From Flavobacteriales bacterium (GTDB taxonomy: Bacteria; Bacteroidota; Bacteroidia; Flavobacteriales_F; PHOS-HE28), in assembly GCA_019638115.1 (NCBI GenBank), contig JAHBUK010000001.1, positions 372,001 through 436,000 of the forward strand: DNA of 64,000 bases, read 5' to 3'. A program made the position numbers and the translations under genes. Under the pieces are notes generated by a model, which searched no databases, was not told the origin of the DNA, and saw nothing but the letters and a program-made list of their open reading frames with translations. This document shows positions 53,000 through 62,336 of this stretch, one piece after another; within the stretch, counting starts at the first letter, position 1, and the number at the start of each line of letters is the position of its first letter.

Positions 53000-55900
53000 C
53001 TACGGCACCTGCTCCACCCGCACCGCCGTGGGCACCGTACCGCCGATCGTTTGCAGGATCACATCACGATCATTGTCCGCACCCACGTATTTGATGGTGC
53101 CGTCCAGGTTCACGTCCTCGGTGGCATAGGTGCCCTGCACCACGTTCACAGGGTTAGCGCCACCGATGGCCTGTAGCACAGCATCGCGATCATTGTCGGC
53201 ACCGGTGTATTTCACCACGCCATCGAAGTTGGCATCGCCGGGCCAGAGCATGCGCTGGCCACCCACCTCGGTCTGCGCTTCTGCGCCATAGGTGGGCGTA
53301 AGCGGATCGGTGAAGTCCACCGTGGAGGGATCCGCCGACAATGGAATCGCTTGGGCGGTCATTACACCCAGGTGGTTGCGGTGGCGGATGGCGATGTGGT
53401 AGTTGCCGCGCGGCAGGTCGAACACCAGATCGGTAGATCCGTCCACATCCTTCACAAGACCATCGCGCCGCAACAAGGCGCTGCGCGTGCCCAACACCTG
53501 TGCGGGGTTGGTGGCAGCACGTAACTCCACCACCACCCAGTCAACAATGGCGTTGTTGTCCGGAACATCGAACACGGGCGGATCCGCACTCTCGGCACCG
53601 CCGTGCAAGCTGTGCCCGTAGCCCAATGCCGAGTAGGGCTCAACGGCGGGCAGCAGACCAAGCACACGCAGGCTATCGCTCATGTTGCCTGATGAGGTTG
53701 ACGCACCGCCCAGCCGCACCCGGGGAGATACGCGCACACCTTTGGGCTGCGGACGGCTGTACACCGCCAGGTTGTGGCGGTATCGGGTTGAATGATCAGT
53801 GGCCCTCAGTTGCTTGAACTGCCCTGCGAAGTATGCTCGCTCTTTCGATAGATGGATCTTGTACAAGGCCCCAGGCCCGCTTGGATCCCACGGGTTCACA
53901 CCCCACCAACTCATATCCCCGCCGGATACCTGATATAGGTATGGGAGTCTGTGTCCGCCCGAGATCGGATGGTAGCCCAGGACATCCGCGAACAGTTCTT
54001 GAGCAGGTGCTGGTGGCAATGAGCCAGTGCCGAATATCACCTCCTCTCCTTCGGCGGCGACAGTCCTTGGCGACGGAAGCCCTGCATCACTCCACACCCT
54101 GGTGATCGGCATCAGATCACCGTCCTGTATCGTAACCATGGCCAAGCCATTCGACCAACGCTCCTGCACCATACTGAAACCACCAACGAAAGCCACACCC
54201 GTGGAAGAAGCTGAAATTGCGTGCACTGGGCCATTGCATGTTGGACCCCAAGGAAGGAGCTCACCGGATTGCAGGTCCACTGCCGCCAGACGCATCCGTT
54301 GTTGGGCATTGATGAACGTGAAGTCCCCTCCCATGTAAAGCACATCGTCGTGGATGGCGAGTGCACGGACCCGGCCGTTGGGTTGATGCTCCCACTCCAA
54401 CGCTTCGCCTGTGATCGCGTCATGGACCAGGACCCCATTCGTTGAACCCATGTACAAGCGTGGTCCCTTCACAACGAACGCATTCCACTCAGCACTCCAC
54501 GGAACAGGGACCGCAAAAGGCTCCAACGCACCAGTTGCGGCATCGATCCGCGCCACTCCTGACACAGCCTGCCCTTGAACCTCCGACATAGCACCGGCGA
54601 GGTAGAGGTATCCGGCATCCAGGAAGATGGCGTGTACAGCTCCCACCACATCGATCTGTGTAGCATGGGGCCTTCCAGTACCTACATCCAACACCAGCAA
54701 ATTGGCATGCTCACCACCACCTTCCCAAATAACCTCTCTTTCATGGAAGCCCGGCTCAGCCATGACGAACACCGAATTGCCGACCACGGCCACGCTGCCC
54801 GACCGCCCCCTTGGACCTGTCAGTTCCCCAACGGCAGACCCGTTTACCCGATGTATCGCACTCACTCCCATCCCTGACCAAAACCCGTTCGAAAGGCTAA
54901 GGAGCGCGATGCGTCCAACAACGAAAACGGTATCACCACTCACGCACAAACCCAATGCCGAAGGAGCCTCGATACCTGGTGTCGGATCTTGATCGACCAA
55001 TAAGTTCGTAAAGTCCTGTGGTTGCCAATCCAGCAAGGAGAACGAAGCCAGATCGAGGGCTGCCAGATTCCGGCGGACCTGCCCATTCACTTCATGAAAA
55101 CTTCCGACCAGGTACACCGAATCACCCTGGATGGCGATGTCGTTCACACGAGGAGGAGCGCCTTGGAACCCACTGAACACGGCTGAGAAGGGTCGCACTT
55201 CGGCGGTCGTCATCGACAGCGCTGCAACACCCGTTCGAGGCACTCCGCCGACCTGGGTGAAATCACCGCAGATGTAGAGGTCATCACCCTTCAACTCCAT
55301 TCCTTTCACACAGCCATTCACGGTGGTGGACCATGAACTGACCTGCCCACTGGTGATATCCACACGGGCAAGCCCCTGGCGTGGAACTCCGCCCACGTAA
55401 CCAATACAGCCGGCCAATACCAACTCGCCGTTCCATGCCAACATTTCGCGTATCCCCATCTGTCCGGAAGCAGAGATGTCCATGGACCATCCCGTTGCTT
55501 GGCCTGTGGTGGCATCCAAGGCCACCAGGCGATATGAACCCCATTGAAGCGTTACCGACACACCCGATACGAAACCGAACAGGTGAACACCGTTGGTACC
55601 AAGTACACTTGCCCGCCTGGGTTGCTGATGTTGCCAAGGCAGGACCTGTGCTGTTATTGGATCCACGGCAGCTATGCCGGACCGCTGCTGACCGCCAACA
55701 CTGGCGAAGTTCCCGCTGATGTACACCACTCCATTCAAGGGCTCAAGTCGGGATATCGCAATATCCGTTTCGGGATGCCAAGGAGTAAGCGCACCCGTGA
55801 GCAGATCAATTTGCGCCACGCGCGTGCGAGGCTCACCATTCACGGAAGTGAACGGCCCGGTCAAATAGAGGATATCCCCTTCCGATCGGATATCCTCAAC

Positions 55901-57073
55901 GGTGCCCCCACTCACCGTGAAAGGAAGCGGTTGCACTGCACCTGTAACCAGATCGACCTTGGCGAAGCCTGCACAGGGCACTTCGTTGACCGTAGTGAAA
56001 TCGCCACATACATAGGCCGAGCCGTTGTGCTCGATAACCCTGCGCAGACTCCCGTTCGCATCGAAGAGGGCTGGTATCGTTATACCTGTTACCGCATCCA
56101 ACCAAGCCTGATCACTTTCGACCCCATTGATGAATTCATAAGGCCCGCCGATGTACACCTTTCCAGCAACCACTTGAAGCCATGGCAAGGGCTCATCATC
56201 TATTCCATAATAGGAGAAGAAATGCGCCTTGAATGGCAACAATTGGCCAGTCGCCATGTCGATCGCGGCGATGTAAGGCCTATCCTGCCATTGAACCCTG
56301 TCAAAAAACCCGGTGAGGTAAAGCACGTTGCCCGACACGGTCACCTGCTCGATCTTTCCGTTGACCCGTGCATCCCACGGATGTAATGCACCATTTGCTG
56401 AAAACCTGGCCAATCCATCCCTGCGCTGTCCATCCACATACTTGAAATCACCCCACACATACCATCCTCCATCAGCTGCAGCGAATGCTCCATTGACCTG
56501 ACCATCAAAATCCACGGAATTCCACAGCAACTCACCCGTGTCACCGTGCAAGCTCCCCCAGTAATCCGGTGGATCACTTCCGGTGATATGATCCTCGCGA
56601 TGCGCCACGTAAAGCACGCCATCATGCAACAGCATGCGCTCAACCGTCCCACGATCGAATCCTGCCCCGGCATCACCACCAAAGGGCAGCAACTCCCCGC
56701 TGGCCGACACATGCGCGATCCGGTTGCGCGGCTGCCCATCCACTGCCGTGAAGGCACCACCGAGGTAGTAGCCGCCCTGTCCATCGGGCACCACATCATA
56801 AGCCTGATCGTTGGGCAGCGGTGCAGTGTGTACCGGCAGGCCCGTACTGCGATCCAGCGGTGTGCCACCGAACATGGGCGGACCAACCTTGTTGAAAGCA
56901 CCACCCACGTACACCACGCCGTTGGCCTCGTCCTCCACCACGGAATACACCGGGCCATCGGGCTGCCACCAGTGCTCCAAGAGTTCTTGCGCTTGGGTAG
57001 CGCTGATCATAACGAACATGCTCAACAGCGCGGGCGCCAAGGTCCTCGATAGTATGTCCATTGTGATCGGCAT
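53000..57073 (-). CDS. Giant secreted repeat protein with dockerin-like C-terminus (copy A)
   Basis: This 1357-residue protein has a signal peptide (ATG 57073 or 57061) ending near ATQAQ. About 1100 residues consist of units of roughly 45-50 residues with the pattern LYxxGxFxxVxGxxRxxxAxVDxxTGxxxPW (for example YYLGGAFTAVDGQPRNRIAH), like delta-60/kelch propeller blades. The last 250 residues carry a beta domain and two EF-hand-like repeats (GDANFDGVVKYTGADNDRD and EDVNLDGTIKYVGADNDRD), each followed by a VLQ(A/T)IGG helix, ending AVRVEQVP. No usual T9SS tail is seen; the duplicated motif may be a binding or anchoring module. A tandem paralog follows at 57193-61222. Confidence 0.85.
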   Translation of the reverse strand: MPITMDILSRTLAPALLSMFVMISATQAQELLEHWWQPDGPVYSVVEDEANGVVYVGGAFNKVGPPMFGGTPLDRSTGLPVHTAPLPNDQAYDVVPDGQGGYYLGGAFTAVDGQPRNRIAHVSASGELLPFGGDAGAGFDRGTVERMLLHDGVLYVAHREDHITGSDPPDYWGSLHGDTGELLWNSVDFDGQVNGAFAAADGGWYVWGDFKYVDGQRRDGLARFSANGALHPWDARVNGKIEQVTVSGNVLYLTGFFDRVQWQDRPYIAAIDMATGQLLPFKAHFFSYYGIDDEPLPWLQVVAGKVYIGGPYEFINGVESDQAWLDAVTGITIPALFDANGSLRRVIEHNGSAYVCGDFTTVNEVPCAGFAKVDLVTGAVQPLPFTVSGGTVEDIRSEGDILYLTGPFTSVNGEPRTRVAQIDLLTGALTPWHPETDIAISRLEPLNGVVYISGNFASVGGQQRSGIAAVDPITAQVLPWQHQQPRRASVLGTNGVHLFGFVSGVSVTLQWGSYRLVALDATTGQATGWSMDISASGQMGIREMLAWNGELVLAGCIGYVGGVPRQGLARVDITSGQVSSWSTTVNGCVKGMELKGDDLYICGDFTQVGGVPRTGVAALSMTTAEVRPFSAVFSGFQGAPPRVNDIAIQGDSVYLVGSFHEVNGQVRRNLAALDLASFSLLDWQPQDFTNLLVDQDPTPGIEAPSALGLCVSGDTVFVVGRIALLSLSNGFWSGMGVSAIHRVNGSAVGELTGPRGRSGSVAVVGNSVFVMAEPGFHEREVIWEGGGEHANLLVLDVGTGRPHATQIDVVGAVHAIFLDAGYLYLAGAMSEVQGQAVSGVARIDAATGALEPFAVPVPWSAEWNAFVVKGPRLYMGSTNGVLVHDAITGEALEWEHQPNGRVRALAIHDDVLYMGGDFTFINAQQRMRLAAVDLQSGELLPWGPTCNGPVHAISASSTGVAFVGGFSMVQERWSNGLAMVTIQDGDLMPITRVWSDAGLPSPRTVAAEGEEVIFGTGSLPPAPAQELFADVLGYHPISGGHRLPYLYQVSGGDMSWWGVNPWDPSGPGALYKIHLSKERAYFAGQFKQLRATDHSTRYRHNLAVYSRPQPKGVRVSPRVRLGGASTSSGNMSDSLRVLGLLPAVEPYSALGYGHSLHGGAESADPPVFDVPDNNAIVDWVVVELRAATNPAQVLGTRSALLRRDGLVKDVDGSTDLVFDLPRGNYHIAIRHRNHLGVMTAQAIPLSADPSTVDFTDPLTPTYGAEAQTEVGGQRMLWPGDANFDGVVKYTGADNDRDAVLQAIGGANPVNVVQGTYATEDVNLDGTIKYVGADNDRDVILQTIGGTVPTAVRVEQVP

Positions 57074-57189
57074 TCGTAGTACCTATTGCATCCATACCAT
57101 TGATGAAGGTAGAACCTCCCTTGTCATTTCCTTCTTATCCATGCGCACCACGTTCATCCGCGTCATAGACCGGCAGAAGTGGCACCAAG

Positions 57190-57967
57190 CCCCTACGGCA
57201 ACTGCTCCACCCGCACCGCCGTAGGCACCGTACCGCCGATCGTTTGCAGGATCACATCACGATCATTGTCCGCACCCACGTATTTGATGGTGCCGTCCAG
57301 GTTCACGTCCTCGGTGGCGTAGGTGCCCTGCACCACGCTCAGTGGGTTGCTGCCGCCGATGGCCTGCAACACCGCATCGCGATCGTTGTCGGCGCCGGTG
57401 TATTTCACCACGCCATCGAAGTTGGCATCGCCGGGCCAGAGCATGCGCTGGCCACCCACCTCGGTCTGCGCTTCTGCGCCATAGGTGGGTGTGAGCGGAT
57501 CGGTGAAGTCCACCGTGGAGGGATCCGCTGACAATGGAATCGCTTGGGCGGTCATTACACCCAGGTGGTTGCGGTGGCGATGGCATGTGGTAGTTGCCGC
57601 GCGGCAGGTCGAACACCATCGGTGCATCCGTCCACATCCTTCACAAGACCATCGCGCCGCAAATGCAAGATGCTGCGCGTGCCCAACACCTGTGCGGGGT
57701 TGGTGCAGCACGTAACTCCACCACCACCCAGTCAACAATGGCGTTGTTGTCCGGAACATCGAACACGGGCATCCGCACCTCGGCACCGCCGTGCAAGCTG
57801 TGCCCGTAGCCCAATGCCGAGTAGGGCTCAACGGCGGGCAGCAGACCAAGCACACGCAGGCTATCGCTCATGTTGCCTGATGAGGTTGACGCACCGCCCA
57901 GCCGCACCCGGGGAGATACGCGCACACCTTTGGGCTGCGGACGGCTGTACACCGCCAGGTTGTGGCG
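57190..57967. repeat. 0.77-kb near-identical copy of 53000-53776
   Basis: The 3' ends of the two giant genes are almost identical over about 770 bases, ending abruptly at CCAGGTTGTGGCG near 53779 and 57968. Upstream of that point the genes diverge strongly. Within the copy a cluster of small insertions and deletions is confined to about 57580-57775. Confidence 0.8.
57193..57575 (-). pseudogene. C-terminal part of copy B, out of frame with its gene
   Basis: This frame encodes HLGVMTAQAIPLSADPSTVD, the two KYTGADNDRD / KYVGADNDRD repeats and the terminal AVRVEQLP, matching the end of copy A. It belongs to the gene at 57641-61222 but is separated by frameshifts in 57580-57775. If these are sequencing errors, the true gene is 57193-61222. 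Confidence 0.7.
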
Positions 57968-60900
57968 TGCTGATCTGTTGCTCCAAAGGTCTCTGATCCG
58001 AGCGAACTCGCCCACCAGATAGATGCGTTCGTTGTTCAGGTTAGCATGCAGGAACGCCCCAGGAGTCCACGAGCTAAATGCGCCTTGAGCAGCACCTTCG
58101 GCATCACCGACGGGCAGACCCGTTCCAGAACCAGAAGGCATATGAAAGGACTCCAAGTAGCTCGTCACGGAGGCAAGAGGATCATTCGGAGTAGGATTGG
58201 TGCAGAGGACCACCAGATCACCTTCCGCAGCAACCGAATAGGTCGGAGGAATACAGCAATCTTCCCAGAAGCGAACATGCGGTAGAACAGCCGCGTCCAA
58301 CGTGGTCAACACGGCAAAACCATCCCGATATGTGTTCTGTACATCACTGAACGACCCCACGATCGCCACTCCATTGGAACTGGCCGAAATGTCCCGCACT
58401 GAGCCAGTCACGGAAGGGGCCCAATCCATAAGGGTGAGCGATGCCACATCGATGGCCGCCAATCGCATACGGGCCTGACCACCCACTTCAGTGAAGTCAC
58501 CACCCATGTATAGGACGTTCCCCAGCATATCCAATGCGCGCACACGTCCGTTCGCTTGAAGCGGCCATGGTACAGGCATACCCGTTACAGCATCGTAGAC
58601 CAGAAGACCAGCTTCGGAACCCATGTAGATGCGTCCTTCGTGGACTGCAAAGGCATGCAGTTCATCGCTCCAAGGAACCACTGATGCGAAAGGGACCAGC
58701 GTCCCGGTCTGTGTATCGATCCGCACGACCCCGGACGTAGCCTGGCCTTGGACTTCAGTTATTGGCCCAGCCAGGTACAACTGGCCATCCGTTAACCGCA
58801 GCGCATGGACCTCTCCCACCACATCGATCTGTTGTGCTATGGGCTCACCGCTTATTACATCCATAGCGACCAAAGCGGTTCGCGAACCGCCCCCCACCCA
58901 GCTCAGCTTTCTGTCGTATAAGTAATTATTGATCCCCAGTGCGAATAGTCGGGAATCGATCACCTTAAGTCGAAACACCACACCATAAGGTGCTTGAACT
59001 TCTTCCAGCACTGCTCCTGTGCTCCGATCGGTCGCTGCAAGTCCATTGCGCTGTTCCGATATCCATGTGCCCGGTTGGGTCAGGTAGTTGAAGCGACCGC
59101 CAACGAAGACAGTGTCACCGCTTACTTCAATGGCATCCACCCCGCCCATGTCATCCGACCAGGAATTGATGTCCCAAGGTGCCCAGTCCGTAAGCTGCCC
59201 GGATTGCAGATCGACCGCGGCCATGGAGGCGCAGAATTCACCGTTCACTTGCCAGAACTTCCCGACCAGATAAAGGGTGTCGTTCACGATGTCGATATCG
59301 TTCACGGCGACCGGCGTACCCTGGTATCCGGAAAGGGACAAGGTGAATGGAAGCACCTCTCCGTTCGTTGCTGAAACGGCTGCCAGATGCATTCGAGGTT
59401 CACCGGAAACCTGAGTGAATCCACCACATAGGAAGAGCTCATCCCCACGGGGGGCAAGACGCAGCACAACATTCCCATTCAAGCCAATGTCCCAGGGCAG
59501 GACCTGGGCATTCCCGAGATCCACCTTAGCCACGGAATTCCGAGGAGTGCCATCGATCGAATTGAAGCTGCCGGCCAGGAACAAAGCATCATCCGCAACG
59601 AGCATATCCATTACCTGCGGGGTGGATGGACCCTCAACCTGCAACTGCCAGCCGGTCGGCTCTCCACTCATTGCATCCAAAGCGACCACCCGCAGACCTG
59701 GCACAGCAGTGGTGGTGACCGGATCGCAGCGAAGGAAGACCGCTTCTCCATTGCTTCCGAGCAAGGTTTTGGCACCCGGGTGCTGTGGATGCCAATTCGC
59801 CAGCTCCCCACTCTGGGCATCCACAGCGGCAGCACCATTGCGCACCTGCCCGTTCACCGCTGCGAATGGCCCGCTGAGGTACAGCAACCCATCGGACAAA
59901 AGGAACTCCTCCACCACACCGCTCACTTGCGGGGCCCATGGGCTTAGCTGACCTGTGGCTGCATCGATCCGGGCCAGGCCACTGCGGGCTTCACCATTGA
60001 TGCTGGTGAAGGTTCCGCGGAGGTAGAGTTGCCCATCCTCCAGCAGCAGGCCTTGCACCTGTCCTCCTTCCACGGAGAACGGCGTTGGAAGCAATTCACC
60101 GCTCCCGGCATCGACCACCGCGAAGCCGCTGCGCGGCTCGCCATTGATGACCGAGAAGTTGCCGCACAGCCAGGCAAGCCCATCATGGACCACCATGGAA
60201 CTCAAAATTCCGTTGGTGGTGAATGGCGGTACCACGTTCGCTCCCGTAGTGGCATCCACCCAACCTGGATTCGATCCAGCCCCATTGATCGACTCGAAGT
60301 TCCCGAAGAGATAGAGCTTATCGCCCAAGGGCAGGATCCTTATCGGATGCGGGTTCTGTATGGAACCGAAGGCCGTACTGAAAACAGCACTAAAGGGCAA
60401 CAGCGACCAGGTGGGAATATGAATGGCCGCCATGCCGGAACGGGGCTGGCCAAGCACACTGTTGAAGCCGCCGGCGAGGTACATGACATCCCCTACGACC
60501 ACACAGCTTGCGACCCCGCCGTTCACTTGAAGATCCCATGGATGTGCAGCACCGTTGGCGCTTATGCGTGCAATGCCACCTCGCCTGACACCGCCAACAT
60601 GAACAACTCCGCCATACATGTACCAGCCGTTGTTCGGCGCAGCAAAGGCGCCGATGGCATACCCGTCCAGTGTTGATGCGTCCCAGCCAAATGCCCCGTT
60701 GGTCTTTGACACAGGACCCGTGTAACCCGGCACGATCTGGGAGGATGTGGCCAGCTGCCGATGCGCCACATACAACACCCCGTCATGCAACAGCATGCGT
60801 TCCACCGTACCCGCATCAAAGCCTGCACCGGCTTCGCCACCAAAGGGCAACAACACCCCACTTGCAGGTACATGCGCGATCCGGTTGCGCGGCTGTCCAT

Positions 60901-61222
60901 CCACTGCGGTGAAGGTACCACCCAGGTAGTAGCCTCCCTGTCCATCGGGCACTACATCGTAGGCCTGGTCGCTGGGCAAAGGCGCAGTGTGTACCGGCAG
61001 ACCCGTGCTGCGGTCCAGCGGTGTTCCTCCATACATGGGCGGACCCACTTTCTCGAACGCACCACCGACGTAGACCACGCCGTTGGCTTCGTCCTCCACA
61101 ACGGAATACACCGCGCCATCGGGCTGCCACCAGTGGTCCAATAGTTCTTGTGCGAAGGTGCCGGTGGTGGGCGCTGCAAGGAGAGCGATCGCGAGCACAC
61201 GCGAAGCATTTAGGCTGTTCAT
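57641..61222 (-). CDS. Giant secreted repeat protein (copy B, frameshifted near its C-terminus)
   Basis: This tandem paralog of copy A has a signal peptide (MNSLNASRVLAIALLAAPTT) followed by ELLDHWWQPDGAVYSVVEDE and then the same 45-50-residue propeller-like units (YYLGGTFTAVDGQPRNRIAH, LYLRGTFTSINGEARSGLAR). The frame ends prematurely at 57641 because of an indel cluster; without it the product would be about 1340 residues and end in the dockerin-like repeats found at 57193-57575. The N-terminal 140 residues and C-terminal 250 residues are close to copy A while the middle has diverged, consistent with gene conversion at the ends. A surface-exposed binding role is inferred. Confidence 0.8.
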   Translation of the reverse strand: MNSLNASRVLAIALLAAPTTGTFAQELLDHWWQPDGAVYSVVEDEANGVVYVGGAFEKVGPPMYGGTPLDRSTGLPVHTAPLPSDQAYDVVPDGQGGYYLGGTFTAVDGQPRNRIAHVPASGVLLPFGGEAGAGFDAGTVERMLLHDGVLYVAHRQLATSSQIVPGYTGPVSKTNGAFGWDASTLDGYAIGAFAAPNNGWYMYGGVVHVGGVRRGGIARISANGAAHPWDLQVNGGVASCVVVGDVMYLAGGFNSVLGQPRSGMAAIHIPTWSLLPFSAVFSTAFGSIQNPHPIRILPLGDKLYLFGNFESINGAGSNPGWVDATTGANVVPPFTTNGILSSMVVHDGLAWLCGNFSVINGEPRSGFAVVDAGSGELLPTPFSVEGGQVQGLLLEDGQLYLRGTFTSINGEARSGLARIDAATGQLSPWAPQVSGVVEEFLLSDGLLYLSGPFAAVNGQVRNGAAAVDAQSGELANWHPQHPGAKTLLGSNGEAVFLRCDPVTTTAVPGLRVVALDAMSGEPTGWQLQVEGPSTPQVMDMLVADDALFLAGSFNSIDGTPRNSVAKVDLGNAQVLPWDIGLNGNVVLRLAPRGDELFLCGGFTQVSGEPRMHLAAVSATNGEVLPFTLSLSGYQGTPVAVNDIDIVNDTLYLVGKFWQVNGEFCASMAAVDLQSGQLTDWAPWDINSWSDDMGGVDAIEVSGDTVFVGGRFNYLTQPGTWISEQRNGLAATDRSTGAVLEEVQAPYGVVFRLKVIDSRLFALGINNYLYDRKLSWVGGGSRTALVAMDVISGEPIAQQIDVVGEVHALRLTDGQLYLAGPITEVQGQATSGVVRIDTQTGTLVPFASVVPWSDELHAFAVHEGRIYMGSEAGLLVYDAVTGMPVPWPLQANGRVRALDMLGNVLYMGGDFTEVGGQARMRLAAIDVASLTLMDWAPSVTGSVRDISASSNGVAIVGSFSDVQNTYRDGFAVLTTLDAAVLPHVRFWEDCCIPPTYSVAAEGDLVVLCTNPTPNDPLASVTSYLESFHMPSGSGTGLPVGDAEGAAQGAFSSWTPGAFLHANLNNERIYLVGEFARIRDLWSNRSARHNLAVYSRPQPKGVRVSPRVRLGGASTSSGNMSDSLRVLGLLPAVEPYSALGYGHSLHGGAEVRMPVFDVPDNNAIVDWVVVELRAAPTPHRCWARAASCICGAMVL

Positions 61223-61337
61223 GGTAGGCGTGGTAATGTGGGACCGAACAACTGACCGAACACATCCTTGCAGGGACGAACGTGAAGGTAATGTCGGAAT
61301 GGCTTTTTACAACACCCGGCACATACATCGCGCTGGC

Positions 61338-61345
61338 TATCTTTC
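61338..61345 (+). promoter_or_regulatory. -7-like box for YitT-family gene (TATCTTTC)
   Basis: TATCTTTC, one base from TAnnTTTG, ends 4 bases before the start codon at 61350. Confidence 0.35.
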
Positions 61346-61349
61346 CCGC

Positions 61350-62255
61350 ATGTCATCCGGACAGCGCCACCGCCTTTTGCGTTGGCTACCCACGCCGCAG
61401 ACCGCGAATGAACATGCCCGCACGAATTACGTGCGCGCCAAACGCCTTCGGCACTTGCGGATCAACCTGCGCCGTGGGTTGAAGGATGCGCTTTTCTCCT
61501 TGCTGGGGGTGTTCTCCGCAGCCTTCGCACTGGAGGGTTTCCTTTTGCCCAACGGCTTCCTGGACGGTGGTGCCACGGGCATCGCCCTGCTGGTGAACCG
61601 CTTCGTGGCGATCGAGTTCGCGGCGATCCTCATCATGATCAACATCCCCTTTCTGCTGATCGCCTACAAGCTCATAGGCCGTGCCTTTGCGCTGCGGGCA
61701 ACCGGGTCCATTGTGGCCCTGGCATTGATCACCTGGCAGGTGGACTTTCCGGAAGTGACGCACGACAAGCTGCTGGTGGCGGCATTCGGCGGTTTCTTCA
61801 TGGGTGCCGGCATCGGCCTCGCGGTACGTGGCGGCAGTGTGCTGGATGGCACCGAGGTGCTCGGCTTGGCGCTGGGGCGACGTATCGGCATCACCATCGG
61901 CGATGTGGTGCTGCTGATCAACGTGTTGATCTTCACCGTGGCCGCCTGGCTGATCGATGTGGAGACCGCGCTCTACGCCATGATCACCTTCCTCGCCGCC
62001 AGCAAGACCATGGACCTGGTGATCGAAGGCATCGAGGAGTACAGCGGCATCACCATCATAAGTCCGCACCACGAGGACATCCGCCACATGATCGCCAATA
62101 CCATGGGACGCGGACTCACGGTATACAACGGCAAGCGCGGTTTCACCAAGGGTGCCGGTGCCAACGATGTGGACATCCTGTACTGCGTGTTGACCCGCCT
62201 GGAGGTGAGCCGCTTCCTCTCAGAGGTGCAGAAGATCGACCTAATGCTTTTGTGA
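61350..62255 (+). CDS. YitT family membrane protein (DUF2179 C-terminal domain)
   Basis: This 301-residue protein has five or six helices in residues about 50-220 (ALFSLLGVFSAAFALEGFLL, LVAAFGGFFMGAGIGLAVRG with GSVLDGTEVLGLALGRRIG), the conserved YitT core, then a cytosolic DUF2179 domain (SGITIISPHHEDIRHMIANT, GRGLTVYNGKRGFTKG, DILYCVLTRLEVSRF). YitT proteins are widespread with no proven substrate. The first 45 residues are basic and hydrophilic, longer than usual. ATG 61350 is the first start that does not overlap the leader of the giant gene. Confidence 0.9.
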   Translation: MSSGQRHRLLRWLPTPQTANEHARTNYVRAKRLRHLRINLRRGLKDALFSLLGVFSAAFALEGFLLPNGFLDGGATGIALLVNRFVAIEFAAILIMINIPFLLIAYKLIGRAFALRATGSIVALALITWQVDFPEVTHDKLLVAAFGGFFMGAGIGLAVRGGSVLDGTEVLGLALGRRIGITIGDVVLLINVLIFTVAAWLIDVETALYAMITFLAASKTMDLVIEGIEEYSGITIISPHHEDIRHMIANTMGRGLTVYNGKRGFTKGAGANDVDILYCVLTRLEVSRFLSEVQKIDLMLL

Positions 62256-62336
62256 TCATGAGTCCGGTGAAGGATGTGAAGGGCGGCATCATGCGCAAGC
62301 GCAGGGCGCATTGAGGTCGTTCGCCTCCCTCCGCAC

